A program made the translations under genes and the position numbers. The notes under the pieces are model-generated. The model made no database searches. It worked only from the letters and a program-made list of their open reading frames with translations, and was not told where the DNA came from. This document shows, one piece after another, positions 1 to 9,985 of a stretch of 64,000 bases of DNA. Source of the DNA: Subtercola boreus (GTDB lineage Bacteria; Actinomycetota; Actinomycetes; Actinomycetales; Microbacteriaceae); NCBI RefSeq assembly GCF_003399635.1, contig NZ_NBXB01000017.1, positions 57,108 through 121,107 of the forward strand, written 5' to 3'. Each line of letters begins with the position of its first letter. The stretch's first letter is position 1.

Positions 1-1287
1 TCCCTCCTGCAGTCGCTCTCCTCCGTGCTCGGCGTACCGCTCTCCGACCTGCTCTCCGAGGAGGCGCCGGATGCCCGCACCGCCCTCGAGATCGAGCTGG
101 CCCGGGCGCAGACCGGCGATCTCTACGCCTCGCTCGGGCTCCCGCGCGTTCCCGCCAGCCGGAACCTCCCGCAGGAGACGCTCGAGTCGCTCGTGGGCCT
201 TCACCGCGAGCTGATCCGGCGCGCGACAGAGTCGATCGCTACGCCCGAGGAGGCGCGCCGGGCGAACACCGAGTCGCGTGAGCGGATGCGTGAGCAGAAC
301 AACCACCTGCCCGAGCTCGAGAAGGTCGTCGAGCAGACACTGGCGCGCGTCGGCCACACTGGCGGGGCGCTCAGCCACCGCACGGTGAGCCTGTTGGCCG
401 AGGACCTCGGCTTCCGCCTTATCCACGTCAATGATCTGCCGCACTCCGCCCGCTCAGTGACCGACCTCGAGAGTGGTCGTATCTACCTGCCGCCGGCGTC
501 GATCCCGGGTGGGCACGGGCTCCGTTCGATGGCCCTCCAGGCGATGGCGCACCGTGTGCTCGGGCACACGCCCCCGCAGAACTACGCGGACTTCCTGCAG
601 CAGCGGCTCGAGATCAACTACTTCGCGGCGGCGTCGCTGATGCCCGAGGCGGCATCGGTGAAGTTCCTGCAGGCGGCGAAGGCCCGGCGCGACCTCTCCG
701 TCGAGGACTTCCGCGACGCATTCGGTGTCACCCACGAAGCAGCGGCGCTGCGGATGACCAACCTCGCCACCTCGCACCTCGGCATCGACGTGCACTTCCT
801 GCGCCTCACGGATGACGGGGCCATCCAGAAGGCGTACGAGAACGATGGGTTACCGCTGCCGCAGGACGTGACAGGGGCGGTGGAGGGCCAGTTCGTCTGC
901 CGCAACTGGGCCGCGCGCGTCGCACTCACCCGCACGAATCGCAGCACCGAATTCTACCAGTACACCGACACTCCGTCGGGAACGTTCTGGTGCGCCACCC
1001 AGACCGGGACGACCGCCGCGGGCGAGTTCTCGATCAGCTTCGGCACCTCGTTCGCCGACGCGAAGTGGTTCCGCGGGCGCGACACCGAGAAGCGCGCGCT
1101 CTCCCGCTGCCCCGACGAGTCGTGCTGCCGGCGCCCCGCTTCGGCACTGGTGGAACGCTGGTCGGAGAGCGCTTGGCCGAGCGCCCGGCTGCACGCACAC
1201 GTGCTCTCGCCGTTGCCGTCGGGCAAGTTCCCGGGGGTCGACGACCGGGAAGTGTACGAGTTCCTCGAGTCGCACGCGGCATCGTAG
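1..1287 (+). CDS. RamB-like XRE-family transcriptional regulator, 5' partial
   Basis: The frame is open from the first base of the window (SLLQSLSS, then V-L-G-V-P), so the gene starts upstream and its N-terminal helix-turn-helix domain is only partly visible. The 428 visible residues match the RamB / short-chain fatty acyl regulator family of actinobacteria: the end of an XRE-type DNA-binding domain, a middle IrrE/ImmA-like region, and a C-terminal domain with a conserved Cys cluster (CPDESCC, about residues 370-376). The middle region has H-R-V-L-G-H rather than a metalloprotease HExxH motif, so it is unlikely to be an active protease. Such regulators control acetate, propionate and glyoxylate genes through acyl-CoA-type signals; the target genes are not visible here. 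A GTG at 25 should not be taken as the start, because coding continues upstream of it. Confidence 0.85.
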   Translation, partial: SLLQSLSSVLGVPLSDLLSEEAPDARTALEIELARAQTGDLYASLGLPRVPASRNLPQETLESLVGLHRELIRRATESIATPEEARRANTESRERMREQNNHLPELEKVVEQTLARVGHTGGALSHRTVSLLAEDLGFRLIHVNDLPHSARSVTDLESGRIYLPPASIPGGHGLRSMALQAMAHRVLGHTPPQNYADFLQQRLEINYFAAASLMPEAASVKFLQAAKARRDLSVEDFRDAFGVTHEAAALRMTNLATSHLGIDVHFLRLTDDGAIQKAYENDGLPLPQDVTGAVEGQFVCRNWAARVALTRTNRSTEFYQYTDTPSGTFWCATQTGTTAAGEFSISFGTSFADAKWFRGRDTEKRALSRCPDESCCRRPASALVERWSESAWPSARLHAHVLSPLPSGKFPGVDDREVYEFLESHAAS

Positions 1288-1369
1288 GGTTCTGGGCCGC
1301 CCGGCCGCTTCGCCCGGGTCCCCCTAAATGAGGCCTGTGGATGTCGGCGGGCGGGGTTACTCTCGACAC

Positions 1370-2908
1370 GTGCCGATCTCCCGCAGAACTTCCTCCCTCG
1401 TCTCCGCGTTCGTCGGCACCGTTGCCGCTGTCGCCCTGGTGCTCGGGGGGTCGTTGGCCGCCTCCGCATCCGTATCCGCCGCCGACGGCGACGCGTCGCC
1501 CCGCGCCACGGAGACCACGGCGAGCATCCAGGCCCAGGCTGCGGCGCAGGCCACGCTGCAGCAGAAGCTCGCGGCGACCCATGCGGGCGGCACCGCGGTG
1601 GCCGCGCCTACGGGCCCTGCCGCCGCTCCCGACAGCGCCGATCGGCAGGCCTCCGTCGCCGTGGCGAAATTCACCGCCGGCAACATCATCAACGACTCCC
1701 TCTTCTATACGGGCACGTCGATGACCGCCTCGCAGGTGCAGTCGTTCCTGGTCTCGAAGGGCTCCGGATGCACGGCGGGCGCCCTCTGCCTGAAGAACTA
1801 CCGGCAGACCACGTACACGCAGGCCGCCGACCAGATGTGCGGCCAGTACGTCGGCGCTTCCAACGAGACGGCGGCCACCATCGTCTACCGGGTCGGCCAG
1901 CTCTGCGGCATCAGCCAGAAGGTGCTTCTCACGCTCATCCAGAAGGAGTCCTCGCTGGTTGCGAACACGAGCCCCTCAGTCGGCGACTACGAGACCGCAA
2001 CGGGGTACGGCTGCGCCGACACGCAGGCCACGTGCGACAAGTACTACTACGGCTTCTACAACCAGGTCTACAACGCCGCGTGGCAGTTCAAGCGCTACCT
2101 CAACCCGCCCGGACGCACCCTCGACTTCACCTACTTCCCGGTCGGCAAACTGACGAGCATCCAGTACAACTACGACACCAGCTGCGGTTCGTCGAAGGTC
2201 ACGATCACGAACGCGGCCACCGCGGCGCTCTACTACTACACGCCGTACCAGCCGAACAAGGCTGCGCTCGCGAACCCCTACGGCACGGGCGATGCGTGCT
2301 CGGCCTATGGCAACCGCAACTTCTTCTACGTGTACTCGGACTGGTTCGGCACGCCGAACGCCGCACCCGACCAGTTCTTCACCGACGTGACGCCCACGAC
2401 GGCGAAGTACGCCGACATCCAGTGGATGGCGAGCCTCGGTTTCGGCACCGGGTCGGTGGCCGCGAACGGCACCCGCGTCTACTCGCCCACCCAGGTGATC
2501 AACCGGGGCACGACCGCAATATACCTGTACCGCTACAGCGGACTGCCGTTCACGCCGCCCGCGACGCCGTCGTTCGTCGACGTGCCGAAGACGAGCGGCT
2601 CGTACACCGCCGTCGAGTGGATGCTCGCCAACCATCTGATCACGCTGCCGGCCGACAAGAAGTTCTCGCCCGCCTCGAACGCCACACGCACCGACCTGGC
2701 CGTCTGGCTCTCGGCCTACAGCGGAGACACACTGCCGAACCCCGCAACACCGTCGTTCACCGACGTGCCGACGTCGAACCCGAACTACCGCGCCATCGAG
2801 TGGATCAGGGCGAACAAGATCTCCACCGGCACCGGGTTCGGCCCCGCCACCCCGGTCACGCGCGACGTGCTGGCGGCGTTCCTGCACCGCTACTACCTGC
2901 GCCCGTAG
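1370..2908 (+). CDS. Secreted S-layer homology (SLH) domain protein with lytic-transglycosylase-like region
   Basis: This is a 512-residue exported protein. The N-terminus has two basic residues, a hydrophobic core and an Ala-rich cleavage region typical of a Sec signal peptide. A middle region (about 110-330) contains VLLTLIQKESS, resembling the catalytic-Glu helix of lysozyme-like transglycosylases; that assignment is inference. The last 180 residues hold three SLH-type repeats, each with an F-x-D-V start and an aromatic/Arg end, known to anchor proteins to cell-wall glycans. I prefer the GTG at 1370 because it opens directly into the signal peptide and lies 6 nt after TACTCT (1358-1363), a likely leaderless -10. 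An in-frame ATG at 1328 would add 14 polar residues before the signal. The neighbours give no pathway link. Confidence 0.8.
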   Translation: MPISRRTSSLVSAFVGTVAAVALVLGGSLAASASVSAADGDASPRATETTASIQAQAAAQATLQQKLAATHAGGTAVAAPTGPAAAPDSADRQASVAVAKFTAGNIINDSLFYTGTSMTASQVQSFLVSKGSGCTAGALCLKNYRQTTYTQAADQMCGQYVGASNETAATIVYRVGQLCGISQKVLLTLIQKESSLVANTSPSVGDYETATGYGCADTQATCDKYYYGFYNQVYNAAWQFKRYLNPPGRTLDFTYFPVGKLTSIQYNYDTSCGSSKVTITNAATAALYYYTPYQPNKAALANPYGTGDACSAYGNRNFFYVYSDWFGTPNAAPDQFFTDVTPTTAKYADIQWMASLGFGTGSVAANGTRVYSPTQVINRGTTAIYLYRYSGLPFTPPATPSFVDVPKTSGSYTAVEWMLANHLITLPADKKFSPASNATRTDLAVWLSAYSGDTLPNPATPSFTDVPTSNPNYRAIEWIRANKISTGTGFGPATPVTRDVLAAFLHRYYLRP

Positions 2909-2982
2909 TCCGCGGCGCCGCCGCGACCCCGCGCGCCGCGCTGCCGCGCCGCCGCGCGCCCGCGACTCGTGCGGCGAATGGC

Positions 2983-3597
2983 TCAGGCAGCAAAGCCGTC
3001 GGCGAGTGCGTCGAGCGCCTTCACCACGAACGGCTCGAGCGATCCGCGAGACGGGCCGGCGGCCGCCCACTCCTGCGTCGCAGCCACGACGGCGCCCGTC
3101 ACGGCGTACGCGAGGGTACGCGGCCTGAGCGACTCGGGGTCGAGCCCCAGCCGCACGCCCGCGAAGGTCGCGAGGATGCCGGCCCAGCGCGCGAACCGAG
3201 CCAGCGCCGACGCCTGCACCTCCGCCACCGATCCGATGAACGGGTACTGCGTGAGGATCCACGGCACGCGCGACGGCCCGAAGTCGCGGGCGACGGCCGT
3301 CAGGGCAGAACCCAGCGCGAGGGGGAGGGGAGCATCCAGAGCCTGCTCGTCGAGGCGCCGCTGCAGAACCTCGGATGCCCGGTCGAGGTCACCCCAGAAG
3401 ACGTCACTCTTGCCGTCGAAGTAGTTGAAGAAGGTCGAGCGACCGACGCCGGCGCGCTGGGTGATCTGCTCGACGGTGGTTCGGGCGTAGGTGTTCTCGA
3501 AGAAGAGCTCGAACGCTGCCTCCTCGAGGAGTTCTCGGGACGACGCGCGAGGTCGACCGCGCGCGGGCCGTGCGGTCGTGGCTGACTGCTCGTCCAC
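2983..3597 (-). CDS. TetR family transcriptional regulator
   Basis: A 204-residue one-component regulator. Residues 20-65 form the TetR helix-turn-helix, with the signature around TTVEQITQRAGVGRSTFFNYF and a following 'F..K.D' helix. The C-terminal domain is all-helical and would bind an unknown ligand; its layout resembles MftR-type members. The gene is divergent from ileS, and a perfect 7-bp inverted repeat lies 40 bp upstream of its start, next to the ileS promoter. Autorepression is therefore likely and an effect on ileS is possible. No enzyme or efflux gene is adjacent, so the inducer cannot be guessed. Confidence 0.9.
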   Translation of the reverse strand: MDEQSATTARPARGRPRASSRELLEEAAFELFFENTYARTTVEQITQRAGVGRSTFFNYFDGKSDVFWGDLDRASEVLQRRLDEQALDAPLPLALGSALTAVARDFGPSRVPWILTQYPFIGSVAEVQASALARFARWAGILATFAGVRLGLDPESLRPRTLAYAVTGAVVAATQEWAAAGPSRGSLEPFVVKALDALADGFAA

Positions 3598-3637
3598 AGG
3601 CGAATCCTCTCGGCAGGTCTATCCACAGCAGCCTATC

Positions 3638-3652
3638 CACTCGATTCGAGTG
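3638..3652. promoter_or_regulatory. Candidate TetR operator at the divergent TetR/ileS promoter
   Basis: CACTCGA-T-TCGAGTG is a perfect 7-bp inverted repeat with a 1-nt spacer. It lies between the TetR start codon and the ileS leader, directly before TAAGAT (3653-3658), which reads as the -10 of the ileS transcript. The size and position fit a TetR dimer site; binding is inferred. Confidence 0.55.
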
Positions 3653-3664
3653 TAAGATTGCTCA

Positions 3665-3919
3665 CCAAAGACTATGAACCGGTCATCACCGGGGAGTCGC
3701 CGGAAGAACAGTGGTAAGCCTCACAACAGGGGTGCATCGCCCAGTAGAACCAGCCGGGTCTGGCCCGTCACAGCCAAAGAGAGAGCGACCTGACGAGCCT
3801 GAACCCGAGAGGGAGAAGGCACAGACGGTAAGCGGGGTGGTACCGCGCCGGAGAGAGCAGAGCTGGCGTCCTCGTGGAACAGGCAGCAGCACACACAGCC
3901 GTCCAGGAGACACCAGCAC
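3665..3919 (+). promoter_or_regulatory. ileS T-box riboswitch (translational type, very short stem I)
   Basis: The leader contains the conserved T-box core TGGTACCGCG (3838-3847), which pairs with the acceptor end of uncharged tRNA. Upstream, a 4-bp stem CCGG/CCGG (3679-3682 with 3689-3692) closes a loop carrying ATC (3685-3687), a plausible isoleucine specifier. This matches the ultrashort stem I known from actinobacterial ileS T-boxes. Near the 3' end, CTGGCGTCCTCG (3863-3874) can pair with the ribosome-binding segment CCAGGAGACACCAG (3903-3916) just before the ATG. That suggests SD sequestration when tRNA-Ile is charged and release when it is uncharged. No U-tract terminator is present, which supports translational rather than transcriptional control. 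Confidence 0.88.
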
Positions 3920-6900
3920 ATGACGTATCCCAGAGAGTCACCCGCAGGCGCGGCATTCGGCCTGGATTCGAACAGCATCAGCCCGAGCCCCCGCTTCCCC
4001 GCGATCGAAGAGCAGGTGCTCGGCTTCTGGAAGGCAGACGGCACCTTCCGGGCTTCCATCGACCAGCGCGCCGACGCCCCCGAGTGGGTCTTCTACGACG
4101 GCCCGCCCTTCGCCAACGGCCTTCCCCACTACGGCCACCTGTTGACCGGGTACGCCAAAGACCTCTTTCCCCGCTTCCAGACCATGCGTGGCAAGCTCGT
4201 GCACCGCCGGTTCGGCTGGGACACGCACGGCCTCCCCGCCGAGCTCGAAGCCATGCGCCAGCTCGGCATCACCGAAAAGAGCGAGATCGAGGCGATGGGC
4301 ATCGCCGAGTTCAATGCGGCGGCCCGGGCATCCGTGCTGCAGTACACCGGTGAGTGGCAGGAGTATGTCACCCGGCAGGCCCGCTGGGTCGACTTCGAGA
4401 ACGACTACAAGACGCTCGACATCACCTTCATGGAGAGCGTGATCTGGGCCTTCAAACAGCTGCACGACAAAGGTCTCGCCTACGAGGGTTTCCGGGTGCT
4501 GCCCTACTGCTGGCACGACGAGACCCCGCTGTCGAACCATGAGCTCCGCATGGACGACGACGTCTACAAGATGCGCCAGGACCAGACTGTCACGGTCACG
4601 TTCCCTCTGGTCGGCACGAAGGCCGAGGCGCTCGGCCTCACCGCGGTGCGGGCACTCGCCTGGACGACCACGCCGTGGACGCTGCCCACCAACCTCGCGC
4701 TGGCGGTCGGGCCCGACATCACCTACGCCGTGGTGCCCTCGGGCCCGAACGGCACCGCCGATGCCGAGGTGTCGCGGGAGCAGGGCGAACAGGCTCCGGA
4801 TGCTGCCACCGACGTGCTCAGCATTGATGTACTGAGCGCCGACTATCTCCTGGCCGAAGACCTCGTCGGCAACTACGCCAAGGAGCTCGGCTACGACTCC
4901 GCCGAGGCGGCACGGGAGGCCGTCACCCGCACGCTTCGGGGCAGCGAACTCGACGGCGTGCGCTACGACCGGCTATGGGACTACTACGCCGACGTCGAGA
5001 CGTACGGCACCGAGCACGCCTGGCAGATCCTGGTGGCCGACTATGTCTCCACCACAGAGGGCACCGGCATCGTGCACCAGTCGCCCGCCTACGGCGAGGA
5101 AGACCAGAAGATCTGCGAGGCAGCGGGCATCCCCGTGCTCATCTCGGTCGATGAGGGGGCGCGCTTCCTGCCGAACATCACCGAGGTCGCCGGGCTCCAG
5201 GTCTTCGAAGCCAACAAGCCGCTGACCCAGCTGCTGAAGGCCCAGGGCCGGCTCCTCCGCCAGGCGAGCTACGAGCACTCCTACCCGCACTGCTGGCGCT
5301 GTCGCAATCCGCTGATCTACAAGGCCGTGTCCAGCTGGTTCATCAGGGTCACCGACGTCCGTGGCCGCATGGAGGAGCTCAACCAGCAGATCGAGTGGGT
5401 GCCCGAGAACGTCAAGGACGGCCAGTTCGGCAAGTGGGTCTCGAACGCCCGTGACTGGTCGATCTCCCGAAACCGCTACTGGGGTTCGCCGATCCCGGTG
5501 TGGAAGAGCGACAATCCCGAGTTCCCGCGGGTGGATGTCTACGGCTCGCTCGACGAGCTCGCCCGCGACTTCGGCGAACTGCCGTTGAACGCCGACGGCC
5601 AGCCCGACCTCCACCGCCCCTACATCGACGGCCTGACGCGCCCGAACCCCGACGACCCGAGGGGTGAGTCGACGATGCGCCGCATCGAAGACGTGCTCGA
5701 CGTCTGGTTCGACAGCGGGTCGATGCCCTTCGCCCAAGTGCACTATCCGTTCGAGAACCACGACTGGTTCGACTCGCACAGCCCCGCCGACTTCATCGTC
5801 GAGTACATCGGGCAGACGCGCGGCTGGTTCTACACGATGCACATCCTCTCGACGGCGCTCTTCGACCGGCCTGCGTTCAAGAACGTGATCAGCCACGGCA
5901 TCGTGCTCGGCAGCGACGGCCAGAAGATGTCGAAGAGCCTCCGCAACTATCCCGACGTGAACGAGGTCTTCGACCGCGACGGCTCGGATGCGATGCGTTG
6001 GTTCCTGATGAGTTCACCGGTTCTGCGGGGTGGCAACCTCATCGTGACGGAGGAGGGTATCCGCGAGTCGGTGCGGCAGTTCATCCTGCCGCTCTGGAAC
6101 ACGTACTACTTCTTCACTCTGTACGCGAATGCGGCGGGGGCCACCGGCTACGAGGCCGAATGGCGCACCGACTCGACCGACGTGCTCGACCGTTACCTGC
6201 TCGCCAAGACCCGCGAACTCGTCGACGGCGTGACCGACGACCTCGAAGCGCTTGATGCGACGGTGGCCGCCTCCCGGCTCCGCGACTTTGCCGACGTGCT
6301 CACGAACTGGTACGTGCGCCGCTCCCGCGACCGCTTCTGGTCAGGCGACGACACACAGGGCTTCGACACGCTCTACACCGTGCTCGAGACGCTCACGAGG
6401 CTGTCGGCCCCGCTCATCCCGCTCATCGGCGACCACATCTGGAAGGGTCTCACCGGTGGCCGGAGCGTGCACCTCGAAGACTGGCCGCACGCGAACGCGT
6501 TCCCCGAAGACCACGAGCTCGTGGCGACGATGGACCGCATCCGCGCGATCAGTTCCAGTGCGCTCTCCCTCCGCAAGGCGAACGGGCTCCGTGTGCGTCT
6601 GCCGCTATCGACCCTGACCGTGGTCACCGAGAATGCCAGCGCGCTCGCGGCGTTCGAGGAGATCCTGCGCGACGAGCTGAACGTCAAGACGGTCTCGTTC
6701 GTCGAGCAGTCGCTGACCAGCGCCGCCGATTTCGGCATCACCTCGCGCCTCACCGTGAACGCCCGGGCCGCAGGCCCGCGGCTCGGCAAGCAGGTCCAGC
6801 AGGTCATCAAGGCCGCCCGGAGCGGGGACTGGTCGGAGCAGAACGGTGTCGTCACGGCGGGCGGCATCGCGCTCGAGCCCGCCGAGTACGACCTCGTGCT

Positions 6901-7399
6901 CGAGACGGCTGCTCCGGATGCCGCGGGCGAGACGGGCGCCAGTGCGCTGGCGTTGCTCCCAGGCGGCGGCTTCGCGCTGCTCGACACCACCACGACTCCC
7001 GAACTCGAGGCCGAGGGGCTCGCACGGGACGTCATCCGGGCCGTGCAGGAGACCCGGAAGGGTGCAGGGTTCGACGTCAGCGACCGCATCACACTCGACC
7101 TGGTGTTCTTCAGCGACGATGATGCAGACGCCGTGCGGAGCGTCGCGGCCGGCGGCTCGGGCAGCAACGCCGGAATCGTCGCCATCGACGAGGAGACCCT
7201 CGCCACCCGGTTCACCGTGGTGTCGCCGAAGGACTTCCGCAATCTGGAGCAGTATCGGGATGTTCTGGTCTCAGAATGGATCGGGCGCATGGTGGGCACC
7301 CCGCCTGAGCACTTCGCCCGCGTCGAGAAGGGCAGGTACGCCAACAGCGACCTGTTCGTTGTGGCCGTGAGCCGGCCGGAAGGAGTCCGTGATGTCTGA
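3920..7399 (+). CDS. ileS: Isoleucine--tRNA ligase
   Basis: This 1159-residue class I aminoacyl-tRNA synthetase charges tRNA-Ile in the cytoplasm. HYGH (residues 70-73) is the HIGH motif and KMSKS (about 669-673) the second ATP-binding signature. Between them lies the CP1 editing domain, which hydrolyses mischarged valine. At 1159 residues it is about 100 longer than many bacterial enzymes; part of the excess is a polar insert near residues 275-295. The ATG is preceded by AGGAGA, which is part of the T-box switch, so expression should respond to charging of tRNA-Ile. The 3' end overlaps the folC start, indicating co-transcription. Confidence 0.97.
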   Translation: MTYPRESPAGAAFGLDSNSISPSPRFPAIEEQVLGFWKADGTFRASIDQRADAPEWVFYDGPPFANGLPHYGHLLTGYAKDLFPRFQTMRGKLVHRRFGWDTHGLPAELEAMRQLGITEKSEIEAMGIAEFNAAARASVLQYTGEWQEYVTRQARWVDFENDYKTLDITFMESVIWAFKQLHDKGLAYEGFRVLPYCWHDETPLSNHELRMDDDVYKMRQDQTVTVTFPLVGTKAEALGLTAVRALAWTTTPWTLPTNLALAVGPDITYAVVPSGPNGTADAEVSREQGEQAPDAATDVLSIDVLSADYLLAEDLVGNYAKELGYDSAEAAREAVTRTLRGSELDGVRYDRLWDYYADVETYGTEHAWQILVADYVSTTEGTGIVHQSPAYGEEDQKICEAAGIPVLISVDEGARFLPNITEVAGLQVFEANKPLTQLLKAQGRLLRQASYEHSYPHCWRCRNPLIYKAVSSWFIRVTDVRGRMEELNQQIEWVPENVKDGQFGKWVSNARDWSISRNRYWGSPIPVWKSDNPEFPRVDVYGSLDELARDFGELPLNADGQPDLHRPYIDGLTRPNPDDPRGESTMRRIEDVLDVWFDSGSMPFAQVHYPFENHDWFDSHSPADFIVEYIGQTRGWFYTMHILSTALFDRPAFKNVISHGIVLGSDGQKMSKSLRNYPDVNEVFDRDGSDAMRWFLMSSPVLRGGNLIVTEEGIRESVRQFILPLWNTYYFFTLYANAAGATGYEAEWRTDSTDVLDRYLLAKTRELVDGVTDDLEALDATVAASRLRDFADVLTNWYVRRSRDRFWSGDDTQGFDTLYTVLETLTRLSAPLIPLIGDHIWKGLTGGRSVHLEDWPHANAFPEDHELVATMDRIRAISSSALSLRKANGLRVRLPLSTLTVVTENASALAAFEEILRDELNVKTVSFVEQSLTSAADFGITSRLTVNARAAGPRLGKQVQQVIKAARSGDWSEQNGVVTAGGIALEPAEYDLVLETAAPDAAGETGASALALLPGGGFALLDTTTTPELEAEGLARDVIRAVQETRKGAGFDVSDRITLDLVFFSDDDADAVRSVAAGGSGSNAGIVAIDEETLATRFTVVSPKDFRNLEQYRDVLVSEWIGRMVGTPPEHFARVEKGRYANSDLFVVAVSRPEGVRDV

Positions 7400-9050
7400 T
7401 CCCAGGAATCCCGAGGAGGTCGGGGCCGATGGGTTCGAGCCAGGCGCGTTCGGGAGTGGCGAGTCCGAGCGCGATGAGCTGCGCGAGGGTGATGGCGTCC
7501 GCGACCAGATCGGCTACGGCGACGATCCGGGCGACGGGGTGCACCGACAGCGTTACGACGACGACGGAACGCTTGACGATGACAATGTCGACGACGACAC
7601 CGAGGATCCGAGCGAGTTCGAGATGGCCGACGCCTACGACGAGCAGCTCGTGGTGCGGGCCGGCGGCGGCGCGACGATCGGCGAAGACGAACCGGAACTG
7701 CCCGACGAATTCGTCGAGCAGGGCGACGAGGTCTATGCCGAGCTGCTGACCCGTCTGGGCGAAGCGGCTCCCGAACCGCGGCTCGGGGCGACCAGGCGTG
7801 TGGTGGAACTGCTCGGCGACCCGCACCGGGCCTACCCGATCATCCACATCACTGGAACGAACGGCAAGACGAGCACGAGCCGCATCGCCGAGAGCATCCT
7901 GCGGGCCTACGGTCTTCGAACCGGGCTTTTCACAAGCCCCCACCTCGAACGGCTGAACGAACGAATAATGGTCGACGGCCGTCCCATCACGAACGAGGCG
8001 CTCGCGGCCAACTGGGCGGACATCCAGCCGTTCCTCGCCATCGTCGATGCCGAACTCACCGATGCCGGCGAGCCCCGCCTCACGTTCTTCGAGGCGCTAT
8101 CCGTGCTGGCGTTTGCCTCGTTCGCCGACGCTCCCGTCGACGTTGCTGTGATCGAGGTCGGGATGGGCGGCGAGTGGGACTCCACCAATGTCGCCGACGG
8201 CCAGGTCGCCGTGTTCACTCCGATCTCGCTCGATCACACCGCCCGCCTCGGCAACACCGTCGCGGAGATCGCCCGCACGAAGTCGGGCATCGTCAAGCCG
8301 GCCGCCCAGGTCGTCACCGCGAAGCAGCAGCCGGAGGCGCTTGCCGAGTTGAAGCGCGCCGCCGAGCTGACCGAGTCGACGTTCGTCGTCGAGGGTGGCG
8401 GGTTCGAGGTCGTGTCGAGTTCTGTCGCCGTCGGTGGCCAGGTCGTCACAATCAAGGGCATCGCGGGAACCTACAGCGATCTGTTCCTGCCGTTGTACGG
8501 CGACCACCAGGCCCAGAACGCGGCCGTCGCTGTCGCTGCGGTCGAATCGTTCCTCGGCGGCGGGTCGACGGCGCTCGTCGAAGACGTGCTCACCGAGGCG
8601 TTCAACACGGTGACCTCGCCCGGACGCCTGCAACTCATCGGCACCGAGCCGACAGTGCTGGTGGATGCCGCGCACAACCCGGGCGGAGCCGAGGTGCTCG
8701 CGGCGGCGCTGAAGCAGTACTTCACGTTCGACAAGGTCGTGGCGGTGATCAGCATCCTCGCCGACAAGGATGCGGCCGGAATCATCCGTGCCCTCGAACC
8801 CGTGGTGACTGAATTCGTCGTCACCCGCTCGTCGTCAGACCGCGCGACAGACGCCGATGAGCTCGCGAGCGTGGTGGTCGGCATTGCCGGCGCCGACCGC
8901 GTCGTGGTCGAGCTCGACCCGCGTGAAGCAGCAGCGATCGCCCGGGAATCCGCGGGGGAGTCCGACAAGGGCGCCGTGCTGGTGACCGGGTCGATCACGC
9001 TCGTGGGCGAGATCATCACCCTGGCAGCCGACGAGGGCTGGAAGCCGTGA
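7392..9050 (+). CDS. folC: Bifunctional folylpolyglutamate synthase / dihydrofolate synthase
   Basis: The enzyme adds glutamate to dihydropteroate and to reduced folates in the cytosol, using ATP. The ATP-binding loop GTNGKTST lies near residue 155, followed by the folate-binding region ([13 protein letters not shown]) and the C-terminal Mur-ligase-like domain with VDAAHNPGG. At 552 residues it is longer than the usual 420-450 because of an acidic, probably disordered N-terminal extension of about 110 residues (rich in D/E/G), whose role is unknown. The start overlaps the ileS stop; GTG 7389 or ATG 7392 are both possible, and an internal start near the conserved DEVYAELL segment cannot be excluded. 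It is followed by DUF4233 with a 4-nt overlap. Confidence 0.93.
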   Translation: MSDPRNPEEVGADGFEPGAFGSGESERDELREGDGVRDQIGYGDDPGDGVHRQRYDDDGTLDDDNVDDDTEDPSEFEMADAYDEQLVVRAGGGATIGEDEPELPDEFVEQGDEVYAELLTRLGEAAPEPRLGATRRVVELLGDPHRAYPIIHITGTNGKTSTSRIAESILRAYGLRTGLFTSPHLERLNERIMVDGRPITNEALAANWADIQPFLAIVDAELTDAGEPRLTFFEALSVLAFASFADAPVDVAVIEVGMGGEWDSTNVADGQVAVFTPISLDHTARLGNTVAEIARTKSGIVKPAAQVVTAKQQPEALAELKRAAELTESTFVVEGGGFEVVSSSVAVGGQVVTIKGIAGTYSDLFLPLYGDHQAQNAAVAVAAVESFLGGGSTALVEDVLTEAFNTVTSPGRLQLIGTEPTVLVDAAHNPGGAEVLAAALKQYFTFDKVVAVISILADKDAAGIIRALEPVVTEFVVTRSSSDRATDADELASVVVGIAGADRVVVELDPREAAAIARESAGESDKGAVLVTGSITLVGEIITLAADEGWKP

Positions 9051-9475
9051 CCGAGCCGCTCGAGGTGGGCGGGGTGCCGAACGGGCCTGAGCGGCCCGGG
9101 AAGCCCGGCCGTGCGCCGCGCGCGCGTCGCCAGCGGAGCGTGCGCGAGAGCATCTGTTCGATCGTGCTGGGTTTCGAGTCGGTCATCATGTTCCTGGCGA
9201 CGCTCGCCGTCTTCGGGCTGAAGGCGCTGCCGTGGCCGGTCGCGCTCGGCGGGGGAGCAGCGCTTTGCGTGCTGTTGCTGGCGACCATCCCGCTGCTCAA
9301 CAGGCCGTTCGGCATCGCCCTCGGCTGGCTGCTGCAGCTGATCATCCTCGCCTCCGCGATCCTGGTGCCGCTGATGCTCATCGTTGCGGTGCTGTTCGGC
9401 GGAATGTGGGTGTTCGCCGTGGTCAGGGGTGGCATGATCGATCGCGAGAACGCCCGCCTCGCCCAACTGCACTGA
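9047..9475 (+). CDS. DUF4233 family membrane protein
   Basis: A 142-residue protein with a basic, Pro/Arg-rich cytoplasmic N-terminus (about 35 residues) and four predicted membrane helices, ending in a short charged tail. The family is found in actinobacteria between folC and ndk, exactly as here; its function is not known. The GTG start overlaps the folC stop by 4 nt (GTGA), so translation is probably coupled. Confidence 0.85.
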   Translation: MTEPLEVGGVPNGPERPGKPGRAPRARRQRSVRESICSIVLGFESVIMFLATLAVFGLKALPWPVALGGGAALCVLLLATIPLLNRPFGIALGWLLQLIILASAILVPLMLIVAVLFGGMWVFAVVRGGMIDRENARLAQLH

Positions 9476-9562
9476 CGCCTCGACAGTCCCGGCGCCTCGA
9501 CTGCCTGGCACCCCGACATTCCTGCTCATCATCCAGACCCTCCACAAGAAAGTAGAACCCCT

Positions 9563-9985
9563 GTGACTGCAAACGTCGAAGAGACACTCGTTCTGATCAA
9601 GCCCGACGGAGTCGCGCGCAACCTGATCGGCGACATCCTGGCCCGCATAGAGGCGAAGGGCTACCAACTCGTCGATGTGAAGCTCTTCGAGCCGTCACGT
9701 GTGCTTCTGGCCGCTCACTATGAGGAGCACGAGGGTAAGCCGTTCTACGAACCCCTCATCGAGTTCATGGAGTCGGGCCCGGTGTTCGCTGCGCGTGTCG
9801 CCGGCAACCGCGTGATCGAGGGTTTCCGCTCACTCGCCGGCACGACCGACCCCACCGCTGCGGCGCCCGGAACGATCCGCGGCGACCTCGGCCGCGACTG
9901 GGGCCTCAAGGTGCAGCAGAACCTCGTGCACGGCAGTGACTCCCCGGAGTCCGCCGCCCGCGAGCTCGCCCTCTGGTTCGACTAG
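9563..9985 (+). CDS. ndk: Nucleoside-diphosphate kinase
   Basis: This 140-residue enzyme transfers the gamma-phosphate of ATP to other NDPs through a phospho-histidine. The active-site segment NLVHGSDS (His near residue 120) is intact, as are the N-terminal ETLVLIKPDG strand and the RGDLGRD nucleotide loop. The length is typical. The gene reads from a GTG about 90 nt after DUF4233 and is the last member of the ileS-folC run. Its stop overlaps the 3' end of a convergent orphan gene by 4 nt. Confidence 0.97.
   Translation: MTANVEETLVLIKPDGVARNLIGDILARIEAKGYQLVDVKLFEPSRVLLAAHYEEHEGKPFYEPLIEFMESGPVFAARVAGNRVIEGFRSLAGTTDPTAAAPGTIRGDLGRDWGLKVQQNLVHGSDSPESAARELALWFD

Noticed and set aside
1..1287. 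ImmA/IrrE-type metalloprotease activity in the RamB-like protein
   Set aside because: The HExxH motif is not present; the site reads H-R-V-L-G-H.
1768..3585. A 605-codon frame overlapping the SLH protein and the TetR gene
   Set aside because: It is a high-G+C shadow with Arg/His-rich translation; the SLH and TetR frames are clearly the coding ones.
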